A DNA stretch of 64,000 bases, from positions 124,001 to 188,000 of the forward strand of contig NZ_RIAS01000009.1 of NCBI RefSeq assembly GCF_003719335.1, read 5' to 3'. Below are positions 53,712-63,868 of the stretch, in pieces (the first letter of the stretch is position 1; each line of letters starts with the position of its first letter). Both the position numbers and the translations under genes were made by a program. The stretch is from Paenibacillus amylolyticus (GTDB lineage: Bacteria; Bacillota; Bacilli; Paenibacillales; Paenibacillaceae). Under the pieces are notes generated by a model, which was given only the letters and a program-made list of their open reading frames with translations, ran no database searches and was not told the DNA's origin.

Positions 53712-54776
53712 ATGAAACTATGGGAGAAAGTGATCGTACAAGATGACAGGAACTTATTAGAAACCATGAAGGTTATCAACGAGTCATCCTTACAATTTGC
53801 AGTTGTTGTTGATAACAATGGTTGTTTGTTAGGGACTGTAACAGATGGAGACATAAGACGAGGTCTGCTTAAAGGATACGGACTAGATGTCTCCATAAAA
53901 ATGATCATGAACTCTAATCCTGTAAGTGAACTTGCTGGGCAGCATCCTAATGTATATAAGCATAGTATGAGTGTTAAAAGGCTTAGGCAATTACCGATTG
54001 TTAATAAACAAAATAAAGTGGTTGATGTACTTTTTGCTGATAGAATGGAACATGGAACGAAGCATAACAAAGTTGTTCTAATGCTTGGGGGATTAGGGAC
54101 CAGATTACGCCCCCTAACCAATGAAATTCCTAAACCTATGTTAAAAGTAGGAAATAAGCCAATTTTAGAAACCATTGTTGACGGATTTAAACAATTTGGT
54201 TTTTCTCAATTTATTTTCTCTGTAAATTATAAAAAAGAGATAATTAAAGATTACTTTCTTAACGGAGAAGCACATAACATAAATATTGATTATATAGAAG
54301 AAGAGAAGAGAATGGGGACAGCTGGAGCACTCTCTTTATTAACTGATCGCCCTAAAGAACCCTTTTTTGTAATGAATGGAGATCTGCTTACACAAATTAA
54401 TTTTCAACATCTTATGCAATTTCATATAGAGCAAGATGCAATTGCGACAATGTGTGTGAGAGAATATCAGTACCAGATTCCTTACGGTGTAGTAGAAACA
54501 GATGGAACGAATCTAATCAATATTAATGAGAAGCCGGTGCATTGTAGCTTTGTAAATGCAGGCGTGTATGTTCTGGATGCTGCAGTTTTTGATTATATCC
54601 CCCATGGAGAATTTTATGATATGCCTACCTTGTTTAAGGAACTTGTGGCTAATGGAGAGAAAGTGGCAGTTTTTCCTATTCATGAATATTGGCTTGATAT
54701 AGGACAAATTACGGAATTTGAGCAAGCGGATAGAGAATATCAGGGGATTTTCAGAAAAGAAGAATTAGTGAAGTGA
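53712..54776 (+). CDS. ptmE: CBS-domain nucleotidyltransferase, probable glucosamine-1-phosphate guanylyltransferase (PtmE type)
   Basis: In Campylobacter legionaminic acid synthesis PtmE makes GDP-glucosamine, the entry to the pathway. The 354-residue protein has a pair of CBS domains at about 1-115 and a NTP-transferase domain from about 122, with GGLGTRLRPLT and the PKPM Lys-motif, and FFVMNGDLLTQINF near residue 215. No hexapeptide repeat is present. The arrangement CBS plus NTP_transferase is that of PtmE. GGAAGAAGGG precedes ATG 53712. The substrate is inferred by context and not by sequence. Confidence 0.82.
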   Translation: MKLWEKVIVQDDRNLLETMKVINESSLQFAVVVDNNGCLLGTVTDGDIRRGLLKGYGLDVSIKMIMNSNPVSELAGQHPNVYKHSMSVKRLRQLPIVNKQNKVVDVLFADRMEHGTKHNKVVLMLGGLGTRLRPLTNEIPKPMLKVGNKPILETIVDGFKQFGFSQFIFSVNYKKEIIKDYFLNGEAHNINIDYIEEEKRMGTAGALSLLTDRPKEPFFVMNGDLLTQINFQHLMQFHIEQDAIATMCVREYQYQIPYGVVETDGTNLININEKPVHCSFVNAGVYVLDAAVFDYIPHGEFYDMPTLFKELVANGEKVAVFPIHEYWLDIGQITEFEQADREYQGIFRKEELVK

Positions 54777-54833
54777 ATGTTTGAGTATAAGGATTTTAAA
54801 TACTATATTTAATACAATAAGGACTGGTATTTA

Positions 54834-55475
54834 ATGGCGTCGAATAAAATTTTATTAATTGGTGGTGGAGGACACTGCAAATCAGTTTTAGATAGTCTCA
54901 TAGGGTTGAATTTATATTCAGATATCGCAATTATTGATAAGAGAGAAAATGTAGGTAAGAATATACTTGACGTTCCAATAATAGGTACAGATGAAGAACT
55001 TGAAGAGTTTATTAATAAAGGATTTCATTCTGCTTTTATTACGGTTGGAAGTGTCGGTAATCCTGAGCCAAGAATCAAGTTACATCAATTAATAACAGCC
55101 TTCGGCTTTCATATACCTGTGATTGTTGATAAATCAGCAGTCATTGGTTCTGATACGAAATTTGGTGAAGGAGTCTTCGTTGGGAAAAGAGCCATTGTAA
55201 ACGCAGGTTCTGTTATCAATTCCTGTGCAATACTGAATTCAGGAGCAATTATTGAACATGACTGTAATGTTGGGGAATATGCTCATGTAGCTTCTGGTGT
55301 AGTTTTAGCTGGCGGTGTTAAAATTGGTAACAACGCTCATATTGGAGCACAAACTGTAATTAGACAGAATTTAAGTATAGGTGAGGGTACTATCATAGGG
55401 ATAGGCAGTGTAGTCGTGAAAAGCATTGGCAATAATGCTGTGGCTTATGGAAATCCTTGTGAAATCGTTAAATAA
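54834..55475 (+). CDS. legH: NeuD-type sugar acetyltransferase, probable LegH
   Basis: A left-handed beta-helix acyltransferase of 213 residues: N-terminal Rossmann-like region ILLIGGGGHCKSVLDS and C-terminal hexapeptide repeats (IIEHDCNVGEYAHVASG, IGEGTIIGIGSVV). The catalytic His lies near residue 143 (EHDC). In the legionaminic pathway LegH N-acetylates the 4-amino group; a NeuD O-acetyltransferase is the alternative. Position between ptmE and legF favours LegH. Confidence 0.82.
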   Translation: MASNKILLIGGGGHCKSVLDSLIGLNLYSDIAIIDKRENVGKNILDVPIIGTDEELEEFINKGFHSAFITVGSVGNPEPRIKLHQLITAFGFHIPVIVDKSAVIGSDTKFGEGVFVGKRAIVNAGSVINSCAILNSGAIIEHDCNVGEYAHVASGVVLAGGVKIGNNAHIGAQTVIRQNLSIGEGTIIGIGSVVVKSIGNNAVAYGNPCEIVK

Positions 55476-55507
55476 GATAATGAAGTAACTTGATATCGGA
55501 GGATTAC

Positions 55508-56200
55508 ATGATTAATGATAAAAAGATTTTGGCTATAATTCCTGCTAGAGGGGGATCGAAAGGTGTTTTGAGGAAAAATCTTAGGTCTGTTGCAGGGAAG
55601 CCTTTGATTGCTTGGTCAATTGAAGAAGCTAAAAAGTCTAAGTATATAGATCATTTAATTCTTTCGACAGAAGATACAGAGATTATTACTACAGCAGAAG
55701 AGTATGGTTGTGATGTTCCTTTTGTTCGTCCTATACATTTGGCTGAAGATGATACGCCTGGTATTGCACCAGTCCTACATGCTCTTGAACATATGCCGGC
55801 TTTCGATTATGTTATGTTACTTCAGCCAACCTCACCATTGCGCTCTGTGTTAGATATTGACCTTTGTATTGAGAGATGCGAAGAGAATAATGCTGTTTCT
55901 AGTGTCAGTGTAAATATTAGCGGTAAGTCACCCTTTTGGATGTACACTCTTGATCATAATAAGATGAAGCCAGTCATAAACCAGGTTGAGATTAGTTCAC
56001 GTAGGCAGAATCTACCTGACGTTTATGAGCTTAATGGTGCCATATATATTGCTCAGACTGAATGGCTCATAGAAAACAGAACGTTTCTACACGATGAAAC
56101 TCTGCCATTTGTTATTCCTAAAGAACGTTCTTATGATATTGACACGGAAGAAGACCTACTCATTTGTGATCTGATTTTAAGACACAGAGGAATACAATGA
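55508..56200 (+). CDS. legF: CMP-legionaminic acid cytidylyltransferase LegF (NeuA family)
   Basis: Activates the nonulosonic acid as CMP-sugar for Maf. The 230-residue protein has IPARGGSKGVLRKN near residue 10, LQPTSPLRSVLDID near residue 110 and DIDTEEDLLICDLIL at the C-terminus, all typical. ATG 55508 is preceded by CGGAGG (55498-55502); ATG 55490 is a less likely start. It is the last gene of the cluster. Confidence 0.93.
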   Translation: MINDKKILAIIPARGGSKGVLRKNLRSVAGKPLIAWSIEEAKKSKYIDHLILSTEDTEIITTAEEYGCDVPFVRPIHLAEDDTPGIAPVLHALEHMPAFDYVMLLQPTSPLRSVLDIDLCIERCEENNAVSSVSVNISGKSPFWMYTLDHNKMKPVINQVEISSRRQNLPDVYELNGAIYIAQTEWLIENRTFLHDETLPFVIPKERSYDIDTEEDLLICDLILRHRGIQ

Positions 56201-56429
56201 GCTTGATGCAAGTTTAATTATTAATTATTTGTTTGTTGAAGACCCCAGAGCGCTTCTCCGGAAATTCGCTGCTTGAAATATTTATTTCCTTTCGTAGATT
56301 TAGAAAATCATATATATCCCCTTATTTTAATAATGCCAGCCTAATAGCCTTCGGTTACTAGGTTTATTTTGTTATATCACACTCTAGTCACTTTATTAGT
56401 AAATGATTTTTTTGATTTTACAAATTTCC

Positions 56430-56457
56430 TAAAGCTGGAGAGGCGATAAGCCGATAT
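56430..56457 (+). promoter_or_regulatory. Sigma-D promoter of flaG-fliD-fliS-fliT
   Basis: TAAA at 56430-56433, 16-base spacer, GCCGATAT at 56450-56457, a perfect match to the -10 consensus. It opens transcription of the filament-cap operon and lies 39 bases before ATG 56496. Confidence 0.9.
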
Positions 56458-56495
56458 ATACTATAAATGCGAACACAGTTGGAGGTCATTCAAGG

Positions 56496-56882
56496 ATGAA
56501 CATTCAGTTTTCATTGTCTGCCGCTACATCTGCAAGTAGTTCTACGATCGAGGTTCCAAACCAGGTAGGCACTTCTCAAGCGGGAAGCGAGATTGCAAAC
56601 ATCAGGACGGCAAAAGAAGCCTATAGCAAGGAAAGACAGGGCGTAAAGTTACCGGTAGGTGAAGAGTTACTGATCCGAAATATTGACCGTGCTGTGAAGG
56701 CACTGCAAGGGCCAGAGACCACATTAGACATTAGCATCCATGAAAAAACAAATGATATTATGGTCAAAGTACTTAACAAGGAAACGGGAGAGGTACTTCG
56801 AGAAATTCCGCGTGAGCAGACGTTGGATCTGGTAGCGAAGATGATGGAAATTGCGGGCATTCTGATTGACGAGAAAGTATAA
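56496..56882 (+). CDS. flaG: Flagellar protein FlaG
   Basis: A 128-residue FlaG-family protein, in other bacteria affecting filament length. The C-terminal half holds the conserved region LDISIHEKTNDIMVKVLNKETGEVLREIPREQ (core KETGEVLREIP). The N-terminus is Ser/Thr-rich and variable. GGAGG before ATG 56496. fliD follows after 38 bases. Confidence 0.93.
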   Translation: MNIQFSLSAATSASSSTIEVPNQVGTSQAGSEIANIRTAKEAYSKERQGVKLPVGEELLIRNIDRAVKALQGPETTLDISIHEKTNDIMVKVLNKETGEVLREIPREQTLDLVAKMMEIAGILIDEKV

Positions 56883-56920
56883 AGAGTCAATATCCATTTT
56901 AATAGGTGAGGAGTGAATTT

Positions 56921-58453
56921 ATGCGTGTAAACGGTTTTTCCGGTATGGACATTGATAGCATGGTCAAAGAGCTGATGACAGCCAAACGTGCGCCGTTGGA
57001 TAAGTTGAATCAAAAGAAAACAACATTGGAATGGCAGAGGGACAGCTACCGCGAACTGAATAGTAAAATGTATGAATTCCGTAACACGAAGCTGCAGCAG
57101 ACATATAGATTATCATCAGCATTGAATACACAAAAGGCCGTCGTTGCAGGCAATACGGACGCTGTTAGAGCAGAAGCAGGTGCAACTGCAAATGGAATTA
57201 AGATGGATGTATCTGTAGAACAACTGGCAACCGCCAAAGCTAAGGTAACCAATGGCAACGGGCAAGGCTTTACTTCACGACAATCTTTAGCAGAGTTGGC
57301 GAATGGAATAAAATTTGGACAGCCAACGACAAGTCTCGGAGATAGTGATTATACGAAAGAATATAAAATTAAGATTAACGATATAGAAATGACTTTTACA
57401 GGTAAAGATACTGTTTCTTCTGTAATTGCAAAGATCAACAGTAAATCGGAACTGGGTGTACAAGCAAGTTTCGATGAGTTAACCGGGAAGTTTAGTGTTG
57501 CTGCGAAAGATCTCGGTTCTACAGGTATCCTTAATATTCAAGCGCTAAATGCAGGGGATAATTCTTTGTTTGATCTTTTCGGATCAAGCTCTACAGACGT
57601 TAACGCTAAGGATGCTATTGTTAAAATTAATGGGATTTTGCTTAATCCAGCCCCAACGAGTAATGTTATTACTTACAATGGTGTGACAATGAACTTGTTG
57701 GCTGAGACAGTAACCAGAGACTCAAATGGTGCCATAACAGGTGACAAACCATTCACCATTACGACACAGAATGATCCGGATAAAGCGCTCGAAACGATGA
57801 AGTCTTTTATCGAGGATTACAACAAGATTTTGGCCTTGTTCAACACCAAGGTGGGGGAAGAGAAATATCGTACCTTCCAGCCGTTAACAAAAGATCAGCG
57901 TAGTGCAATGTCCGAGAGTGACATTAAGCTGTGGGAAGAGAAAGCCAAAAGTGGCCTTCTGAAAAACGATGATATTCTCTCAGGCCTGACGTCCACCATG
58001 AGAAACATTATGGGTGAGAAAATGGGCGAATTGAGTAATATCGGAATAACGGGCGGCAAGTACTTCGAGAATGGTAAAATTTATCTGGATGAAGATAAGT
58101 TTAAAAAAGCAATAATTAATAATCCGCAACAGGTCTCAGACCTCTTCCAAGGATCAGGGGCGAACACGGATGATTCCATTTTCGGCAAGTTGTACTCCGA
58201 GATGGATAAAGCGATGACTAAAATCGCAGAGCGTGCGGGTACGACCAAATTTAGTGGCGACGTTAACAGTATTTATAAAGAAGAAAGTGTAATGGGTAAG
58301 GCGCTCAAAGGATATAACTCAGAGATTACTGCACTAGAAAGAAGACTCTCAGACATGGAAAGTCGTTATTATAAACAGTTCACAGCGATGGAAACCGCAA
58401 TGAGTAAGTATCAGAGTCAAGCCTCAAGTCTTTCCAGTTTCTTCGCCAGATAG
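56921..58453 (+). CDS. fliD: Flagellar filament cap FliD
   Basis: FliD (HAP2) caps the growing filament and folds incoming flagellin. The 510-residue protein has the N-terminal motif FSGMDIDSMVKELMTAKRAPLDKL, a central variable domain and a C-terminal coiled region ending LEDRL-like with MESRYYKQFTAMETAMSKYQSQ (core YKQFTAMETAMSK). ATG 56921 with TGAGGAG upstream is chosen over 56906. It sits in the flaG-fliDST operon. Confidence 0.97.
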   Translation: MRVNGFSGMDIDSMVKELMTAKRAPLDKLNQKKTTLEWQRDSYRELNSKMYEFRNTKLQQTYRLSSALNTQKAVVAGNTDAVRAEAGATANGIKMDVSVEQLATAKAKVTNGNGQGFTSRQSLAELANGIKFGQPTTSLGDSDYTKEYKIKINDIEMTFTGKDTVSSVIAKINSKSELGVQASFDELTGKFSVAAKDLGSTGILNIQALNAGDNSLFDLFGSSSTDVNAKDAIVKINGILLNPAPTSNVITYNGVTMNLLAETVTRDSNGAITGDKPFTITTQNDPDKALETMKSFIEDYNKILALFNTKVGEEKYRTFQPLTKDQRSAMSESDIKLWEEKAKSGLLKNDDILSGLTSTMRNIMGEKMGELSNIGITGGKYFENGKIYLDEDKFKKAIINNPQQVSDLFQGSGANTDDSIFGKLYSEMDKAMTKIAERAGTTKFSGDVNSIYKEESVMGKALKGYNSEITALERRLSDMESRYYKQFTAMETAMSKYQSQASSLSSFFAR

Positions 58454-58484
58454 ATTAATATTTAAAGATTGAAAGGGTGTAAAT

Positions 58485-58880
58485 ATGATTAAGTCTCCAT
58501 ATGATCAATATCGCAAGTCGTCTGTTCAGACCTCTTCACCAGGTCAGTTATTGATTATGTTGTATGATGGAGCTATTCGTTTTGTACGGACAGCGCTTGA
58601 TGGATTGGGTACCAAGGATTACGAGAAGGTCAGTCTGAACCTGGGAAAAGCACAAACCATTGTTAGCGAATTATCTGTTACCTTGGATCAGTCTTCTGAT
58701 ATCGCGGCCAATCTGAATGCTTTGTATGAATATATTAATTACTTGCTTATTGACGCAAATACAAAGAAAAAACCAGAACCTGCAGAAGAAGCGCTGGGAT
58801 ACTTGAAAGAACTAAAGGAAACATGGGTTCAGGCGAGTAAAATGGTGTCTTCTTCTGAGCCTGGAGTCGTTCATGGATGA
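58485..58880 (+). CDS. fliS: Flagellin chaperone FliS
   Basis: FliS binds flagellin C-termini to stop early polymerisation. The 131-residue protein has the start YDQYRKSSVQTSSPGQLLIMLYDGAIRF and NLGKAQTIVSELSVTLD. AAAGGGTG precedes ATG 58485. It overlaps fliT by eight bases, so coupled translation is likely. Confidence 0.97.
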   Translation: MIKSPYDQYRKSSVQTSSPGQLLIMLYDGAIRFVRTALDGLGTKDYEKVSLNLGKAQTIVSELSVTLDQSSDIAANLNALYEYINYLLIDANTKKKPEPAEEALGYLKELKETWVQASKMVSSSEPGVVHG

Positions 58881-59211
58881 TCTGATTGCTCAATTGGAGC
58901 AGTTAACAAGCCAAATTATGCTTCAGATTCACGAAGTGAGTTCAGAAGAATTAGAGACGTTTGTGGATCAGCGTCAGGCAATCATTGATTTGATGTTGGA
59001 ACGCACTGGTGGTCGTGAGGCCACAGTAGCCGAACAAACACGGCTTAAGGCTATCATGGAGAATGACCAGGCGATTCTAAGCCGGATGAACGATCTAAAG
59101 ATTGAGGCTAAAGATTGGCTCATGCAACGTAATCGAGCTAAAGTGCAAAAAAATGCATATGAAGTATCTTATGCAGTGGATAGCATTATCGTGGACACAA
59201 AAAGGTACTAG
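58873..59211 (+). CDS. fliT: Flagellar FliT-type chaperone
   Basis: A 112-residue all-helical protein, rich in Gln, Glu and Ile, beginning eight bases before the fliS stop. Sequence similarity alone is weak, but position behind fliS and size match the FliT family, which binds FliD or regulates assembly. No other motif is seen. It closes the operon with a terminator. Confidence 0.8.
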   Translation: MDDLIAQLEQLTSQIMLQIHEVSSEELETFVDQRQAIIDLMLERTGGREATVAEQTRLKAIMENDQAILSRMNDLKIEAKDWLMQRNRAKVQKNAYEVSYAVDSIIVDTKRY

Positions 59212-59222
59212 TAAGCTGTAAT

Positions 59223-59264
59223 AGAATGCAGATATCCGAATAAGATATGTTGCATTCTTTTTTT
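59223..59264 (+). terminator. Rho-independent terminator after fliT
   Basis: agaatgcagatatc pairs with gatatgttgcattct across a six-base loop (59223-59258), followed by ttttttt. Confidence 0.9.
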
Positions 59265-59348
59265 ATTTTGATGAAGATTATTCCCATTTGTTCAACATTT
59301 CTCCCTATAAATCTACAAAAAATACCAATAAAACATTTTCTTTACCAA

Positions 59349-59378
59349 TTGACAATGGATAAGATTAGGTGATATCAT
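59349..59378 (+). promoter_or_regulatory. Sigma-A promoter of the cold-shock gene
   Basis: TTGACA at 59349-59354, 18-base spacer, TATCAT at 59373-59378. It gives a leader of about 60 bases before ATG 59445. No other promoter is better. Confidence 0.7.
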
Positions 59379-59444
59379 CTGAGTTGTGGGCTAGGGTCTT
59401 GGCCAGAGCTTCACTTCATTTGATGACGAAGGGAATGTTAGTGC

Positions 59445-59642
59445 ATGCAAGGTAAAGTAAAATGGTTCAACGCAGAAAAAGGTTACGGTTTCATTGAGAC
59501 TGAAGACGGCGGCGACGTATTCGTACACTTCTCCGCAATTCAATCCGAAGGCTTCAAAACTTTGGAAGAAGGTCAATCCGTAGAATTCGACATCGTCGAA
59601 GGCGCACGTGGACCGCAAGCAGCTAACGTAATCAAATTATAA
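59445..59642 (+). CDS. csp: Cold-shock protein, CspA family
   Basis: A 65-residue single-domain RNA chaperone. RNP1 (KGYGFIE, residues 13-19) and RNP2 (VFVHFSAI, residues 26-33) are intact. GAAGGGA precedes ATG 59445. Highly similar to Bacillus CspB. Monocistronic. Confidence 0.97.
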   Translation: MQGKVKWFNAEKGYGFIETEDGGDVFVHFSAIQSEGFKTLEEGQSVEFDIVEGARGPQAANVIKL

Positions 59643-59707
59643 TCATCCGGACAATCCGACCTACATATATGGTTAGATGGTTACCAAATTGAATTATCGC
59701 TAGCATC

Positions 59708-59735
59708 AGACTCCGGTGATCCGGGGTCTTTTTTT
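59708..59735 (+). terminator. Rho-independent terminator after csp
   Basis: agactccgg (59708-59716) pairs with ccggggtct (59721-59729) with one G-U pair, four-base loop, seven T. Confidence 0.92.
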
Positions 59736-60002
59736 GTATTTTATAGAGTGTAAAATATGAGGAAGTTGACCTCTCCATTACAGGGCATAAACGGGACACC
59801 TTAAGGGTCATAATTAAGCAGGTTTTACATAACAGATTGAGTAACCTCAAAAACGGTTAAATAGATGATCAAGCGCCAAATGTACAATCCAGTTAAATCT
59901 GTGATTTTGCTCGAAAATGGCGAAAAATCGCGAAATATGGCGTTAAACTTACGTTGGTTGATGTGACTGGAGCAGATGTCATTATTCGGTCACCGGGAGT
60001 TT

Positions 60003-60031
60003 TTACATGGCGCTTACATTCGTGTTATAAT
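60003..60031 (+). promoter_or_regulatory. Sigma-A-type promoter of hpf
   Basis: TTACAT at 60003-60008 (or TTTACA one base earlier), 17-base spacer and perfect TATAAT at 60026-60031. It lies 30 bases before ATG 60062. The 220 bases upstream (59740-59960) hold no gene. Confidence 0.65.
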
Positions 60032-60061
60032 GAAGTGGCAAAGATAAAGGAGGAGTGCCCT

Positions 60062-60622
60062 ATGAATTTAAGTATTCGAGGTCAACAAATCGAGGTTACC
60101 GAAGCTTTGAAAGATTATGTCGACAAAAAGTTGAGTAGACTCGAGAAGTATTTCGACGCACCCCTTACCTCTGACGGTGCCGTTACTCTGAGCACAACTA
60201 GAGGCTTGCATACAGTTGAGGTGACGATTCCTTTGAAGGGCTTTGTGCTCCGTGCTGAAGATGAGAGCGATGATATGTACGCATCCATTGACGCCGTTGT
60301 GGACAAGTTGGAACGTCAAATTCGCAAACACAAAACGAAAATTAACCGTAAATTCCGTCAGGAAGGCAGCCTGAAGACCCTCTTCGTAGAAGATCCGACA
60401 GGCACAGTGGCTACAGCCGAACTGGACACGGATACGGATGATGATTTGGAAGTTGTACGGACGAAACGTTTTATGTTAAAACCAATGGATGTGGAAGAAG
60501 CAATCCTCCAGATGAACATGGTTGGTCATAACTTCTTCGTATTTTCCAATATCGAGAATGAGGAAGTAAGCGTGGTTTACAAACGGAACGATGGCAAGTA
60601 TGGCTTGATTGAGCAAGGTTAA
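60062..60622 (+). CDS. hpf: Ribosome hibernation promoting factor, long form
   Basis: A 186-residue HPF that dimerises 70S ribosomes into 100S in stationary phase. N-terminal S30AE domain (MNLSIRGQQIEVTEALKDYV, VTIPLKGFVLRAEDESDDMY) and a C-terminal dimerisation domain from about 120 (RFMLKPMDVEEAILQMNMVG). AAGGAGGAG before ATG 60062. The longer frame from 59954 overlaps the promoter and is not real. It stands upstream of secA as in Bacillus. Confidence 0.96.
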   Translation: MNLSIRGQQIEVTEALKDYVDKKLSRLEKYFDAPLTSDGAVTLSTTRGLHTVEVTIPLKGFVLRAEDESDDMYASIDAVVDKLERQIRKHKTKINRKFRQEGSLKTLFVEDPTGTVATAELDTDTDDDLEVVRTKRFMLKPMDVEEAILQMNMVGHNFFVFSNIENEEVSVVYKRNDGKYGLIEQG

Positions 60623-60710
60623 GTATACTTACAGCATCGCTTCAATTGAATAGAACACCCTATTATTGAATATAAGCAGGGGCCTATGCTTCCTGAATTG
60701 AACTTAACGA

Positions 60711-60743
60711 GAGCTTCCATCCTTCAAGGGATGGGGCTCTTTT
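60711..60743 (+). terminator. Rho-independent terminator after hpf
   Basis: gagcttccatcc (60711-60722) pairs with ggatggggctc (60729-60739) with one bulge, then tttt. Confidence 0.85.
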
Positions 60744-60745
60744 GT

Positions 60746-61363
60746 GCGTAGCGACTTTATTGGAAGATGGAAATAAAATGATGAAACTATTCACTATATT
60801 GTTGCGTCTAATAGATTAGGAGTCAGCAGGAAAATCAAAATAAAAGTAGAATTATAGAAGTTAAAATTAGTTTTGATATTAAATTCCATATTTCCCACAA
60901 ATGATTGATTGATCCTTGCAGCGTCTCGGGAAATAAAACAGTCCATTTGTCACTTCCGATAACGACTATGATTTTTTGCACTAAAACTCGGTTTATACGG
61001 GGATTGAAGTTCTAAGAAGTCTGCTATGGCGTGTTGCGGCGACCCTTACAAACTGTTACAATTTATGCAAAGAGAATCATTGTCCTGATGAGGAATTGTC
61101 AACGAATGATCGCTAATCATAATCAATGACAGACACAGCACCATGAACATGATTCAATAGCTCGAATTCTGGCATATATTTCGTAAACCAGAGCCGGGTG
61201 AATACGATCAGCTTCATGAGTAACTGTGGCAAGCCTGGAGTTGATTCATCTCATATGTTTTTTTGTTTGTTACCCCCAGGGGGAAATGGATGAACAATCC
61301 ATCCGATGGTGTCGCATGGCGGCATCAGGGGGTCTATTCTGTTTTGCACGAAAGGGGTATACC
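60746..61363. other. Long gap between hpf and secA
   Basis: About 620 bases without a convincing gene, RNA or clear promoter. The open frame that reaches back from secA to 61226 has no ribosome binding site at its start. A leader for secA is likely; I see no known riboswitch motif. Confidence 0.5.
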
Positions 61364-63868
61364 ATGTTAGGACTTGTCAAAAAGATCTTCGGAGACATGA
61401 ACGAGCGAGATGTGAAACGTCTGATGAAGACGGTCGATGTGATCAATAAACTGGAACCACAATTTCAGGCATTGTCTGATGAGCAGTTGAAAGGCAAAAC
61501 GGATGAATTCCGTGCCCGCATTGAAAAGGGAGAAACGACGGATGAACTTCTTCCTGAAGCATTTGCAACCGTACGTGAGGCATCACGCCGCGTGCTGGGC
61601 AAACGTCATTATGATGTACAAATGCTGGGCGGGATTGCGCTGCACGAAGGCCGTATTTCTGAGATGAAAACGGGTGAAGGTAAAACGCTGGTAGGAACAC
61701 TGCCGGTATATTTGAATGCATTGATGTCCAAAGGTGTACACGTAGTCACAGTCAATGACTATTTGGCGCAACGGGATAGCCAGGAGATGGGACAAATCTA
61801 TGAATTCCTGGGCATGTCGGTTGGGGTGAACCTCAGCGGCATGGACCATGCGTTGAAACAGCATGCGTACGCATGTGACATTACGTATGGTACAAACAAT
61901 GAATTCGGGTTCGACTACCTTCGTGACAACATGGTGCTGTACAAAGAGCAAATGGTACAACGCCCATTGTTCTTCTGCATCATTGACGAAGTAGATTCGA
62001 TCCTCGTCGATGAGGCACGCACACCATTGATCATTTCGGGACAAGCTCAGAAATCGACCGATCTGTATTACGCAGCGGACCGTTTTGTGAAACGTCTTGT
62101 ACCGGAAGAAGATTTTACAGTGGATATCAAAGTGAAATCCGTAGCGCTGACAGAGGGCGGCGTAGCCAAAGCGGAGAAAGCTTTTGGGATTGAGAACTTG
62201 TATGACCATGCCAACGTGACGCTGAATCACCACATTGTACAGGGTCTGAAAGCTAACGTGATTATGCGCCGTGATGTGGATTATGTCGTTACGGATGAAG
62301 AAGTCATGATCGTTGATGAATTCACAGGCCGTCTGATGGCTGGACGTCGCTACAGTGATGGATTGCACCAGGCGATTGAAGCCAAAGAAGGCATTGAGGT
62401 TCAGAACGAGAGCATGACGCTGGCAACAATCACATTCCAGAACTACTTCCGGATGTACCGCAAACTTGCGGGTATGACAGGTACAGCGAAAACGGAAGAA
62501 GAAGAGTTCAAGAAAATCTATGGACTTGAAGTACTACAGATTCCAACGAACCGTCCTAACAAACGGAATGATATGGCGGATGTGGTCTACAAGAGCATTG
62601 ATGGCAAGTTCAAAGCTGTTGTAGAAGAGATCGTGGAACGCCACAGCAAAAACCAACCGGTTCTGGTGGGTACGGTATCCATCGAGAACTCGGAGCGTCT
62701 ATCGGATATGCTGAAACGTCGCGGCATCAGACACCAGGTCTTGAACGCGAAGTTCCATGCGGAAGAAGCTGAAATTATCTCCGGTGCGGGTCAAGCGGGT
62801 GCGGTAACAATTGCAACCAACATGGCTGGTCGGGGTACGGATATTATTTTGGGCGAAGGCGTAGCTGAAGTTGGCGGCCTTCATATCATCGGTACAGAGC
62901 GCCACGAATCACGCCGGATCGATAACCAGTTGCGTGGTCGTGCGGGACGTCAGGGTGATCCGGGTTCCACACAATTCTACCTCTCTCTGGGCGACGAATT
63001 GATGAAACGTTTTGGTGCAGACAACGTGCTTAACATGATGGAACGTCTTGGTTTTGAAGAAGATCAACCGATCGAGAGCCGCATGATTACGCGCGCTGTA
63101 GAATCTGCGCAGAAGCGGGTTGAAGGTAATAACTTTGACGTACGTAAAGTGGTACTCCAGTATGATGATGTCATGAACCAACAACGCGAGATTATCTACA
63201 AACAGCGTCGTGAGGTACTGGAGTCTGAAAATATTAAACAAATCGTTATGGATATGATCAAACCTTCCATTGAACGCATCGTTGAAGCGCACTGCAGTGA
63301 CGAGATTCCAGAGAACTGGGAGCTGCAAGAGGTTGCGGACTTCATGAACAGCAAATTGCTGGATGAAGGTTCGATTACCAAAGATGACCTTTGGGGCAAA
63401 GAAGCCGAAGAGATCATTGAGTATCTGTTCGAGAAAGTACAAAACAAGTACAACGCTCGTGAAGAACGTATCGGTGAAGATATGGTTCGTGAGTTCGAAA
63501 AAGTGGTTGTGCTTCGTGCAGTAGACAGTAAGTGGATGGATCATATTGATGCGATGGATCAATTGCGCCAAGGTATCCACCTCCGTGCATACGGCGGTAC
63601 AGACCCACTTCGTGAGTACCAATTCGAAGGTTTCGAGATGTTCCATCAGATGATCGCTTCGATTCAGGAAGAAGTGGCGACGTATGTGATGAAAGCACAG
63701 ATCGAAAGCAACCAGGAGCGTCAGGCCGTTGTGGACGAGAGTCAGATCTCGACAAGCGGTGAACCTGCAGAGAAACGTCCGGTGAAAGTTTCTGACCAAA
63801 TCGGACGTAATGATCCTTGTCCGTGTGGCAGTGGCAAAAAGTTCAAGCACTGTCATGGTCAAGAGTAG
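61364..63868 (+). CDS. secA: Preprotein translocase ATPase SecA
   Basis: Motor of Sec export, which secretes the many exported proteins in this window. The 834-residue protein starts [20 protein letters not shown] behind AAAGGGG (61351-61357). Walker A is KTGEGKT near residue 102; [20 protein letters not shown] is the DEAD-like box near residue 206; NMAGRGTDI near residue 486 is in the second helicase domain. The C-terminal zinc motif [14 protein letters not shown] is intact, which binds SecB or ribosomes. A longer frame from 61226 exists but the start lacks a site. Standard length for SecA1. Confidence 0.98.
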   Translation: MLGLVKKIFGDMNERDVKRLMKTVDVINKLEPQFQALSDEQLKGKTDEFRARIEKGETTDELLPEAFATVREASRRVLGKRHYDVQMLGGIALHEGRISEMKTGEGKTLVGTLPVYLNALMSKGVHVVTVNDYLAQRDSQEMGQIYEFLGMSVGVNLSGMDHALKQHAYACDITYGTNNEFGFDYLRDNMVLYKEQMVQRPLFFCIIDEVDSILVDEARTPLIISGQAQKSTDLYYAADRFVKRLVPEEDFTVDIKVKSVALTEGGVAKAEKAFGIENLYDHANVTLNHHIVQGLKANVIMRRDVDYVVTDEEVMIVDEFTGRLMAGRRYSDGLHQAIEAKEGIEVQNESMTLATITFQNYFRMYRKLAGMTGTAKTEEEEFKKIYGLEVLQIPTNRPNKRNDMADVVYKSIDGKFKAVVEEIVERHSKNQPVLVGTVSIENSERLSDMLKRRGIRHQVLNAKFHAEEAEIISGAGQAGAVTIATNMAGRGTDIILGEGVAEVGGLHIIGTERHESRRIDNQLRGRAGRQGDPGSTQFYLSLGDELMKRFGADNVLNMMERLGFEEDQPIESRMITRAVESAQKRVEGNNFDVRKVVLQYDDVMNQQREIIYKQRREVLESENIKQIVMDMIKPSIERIVEAHCSDEIPENWELQEVADFMNSKLLDEGSITKDDLWGKEAEEIIEYLFEKVQNKYNAREERIGEDMVREFEKVVVLRAVDSKWMDHIDAMDQLRQGIHLRAYGGTDPLREYQFEGFEMFHQMIASIQEEVATYVMKAQIESNQERQAVVDESQISTSGEPAEKRPVKVSDQIGRNDPCPCGSGKKFKHCHGQE

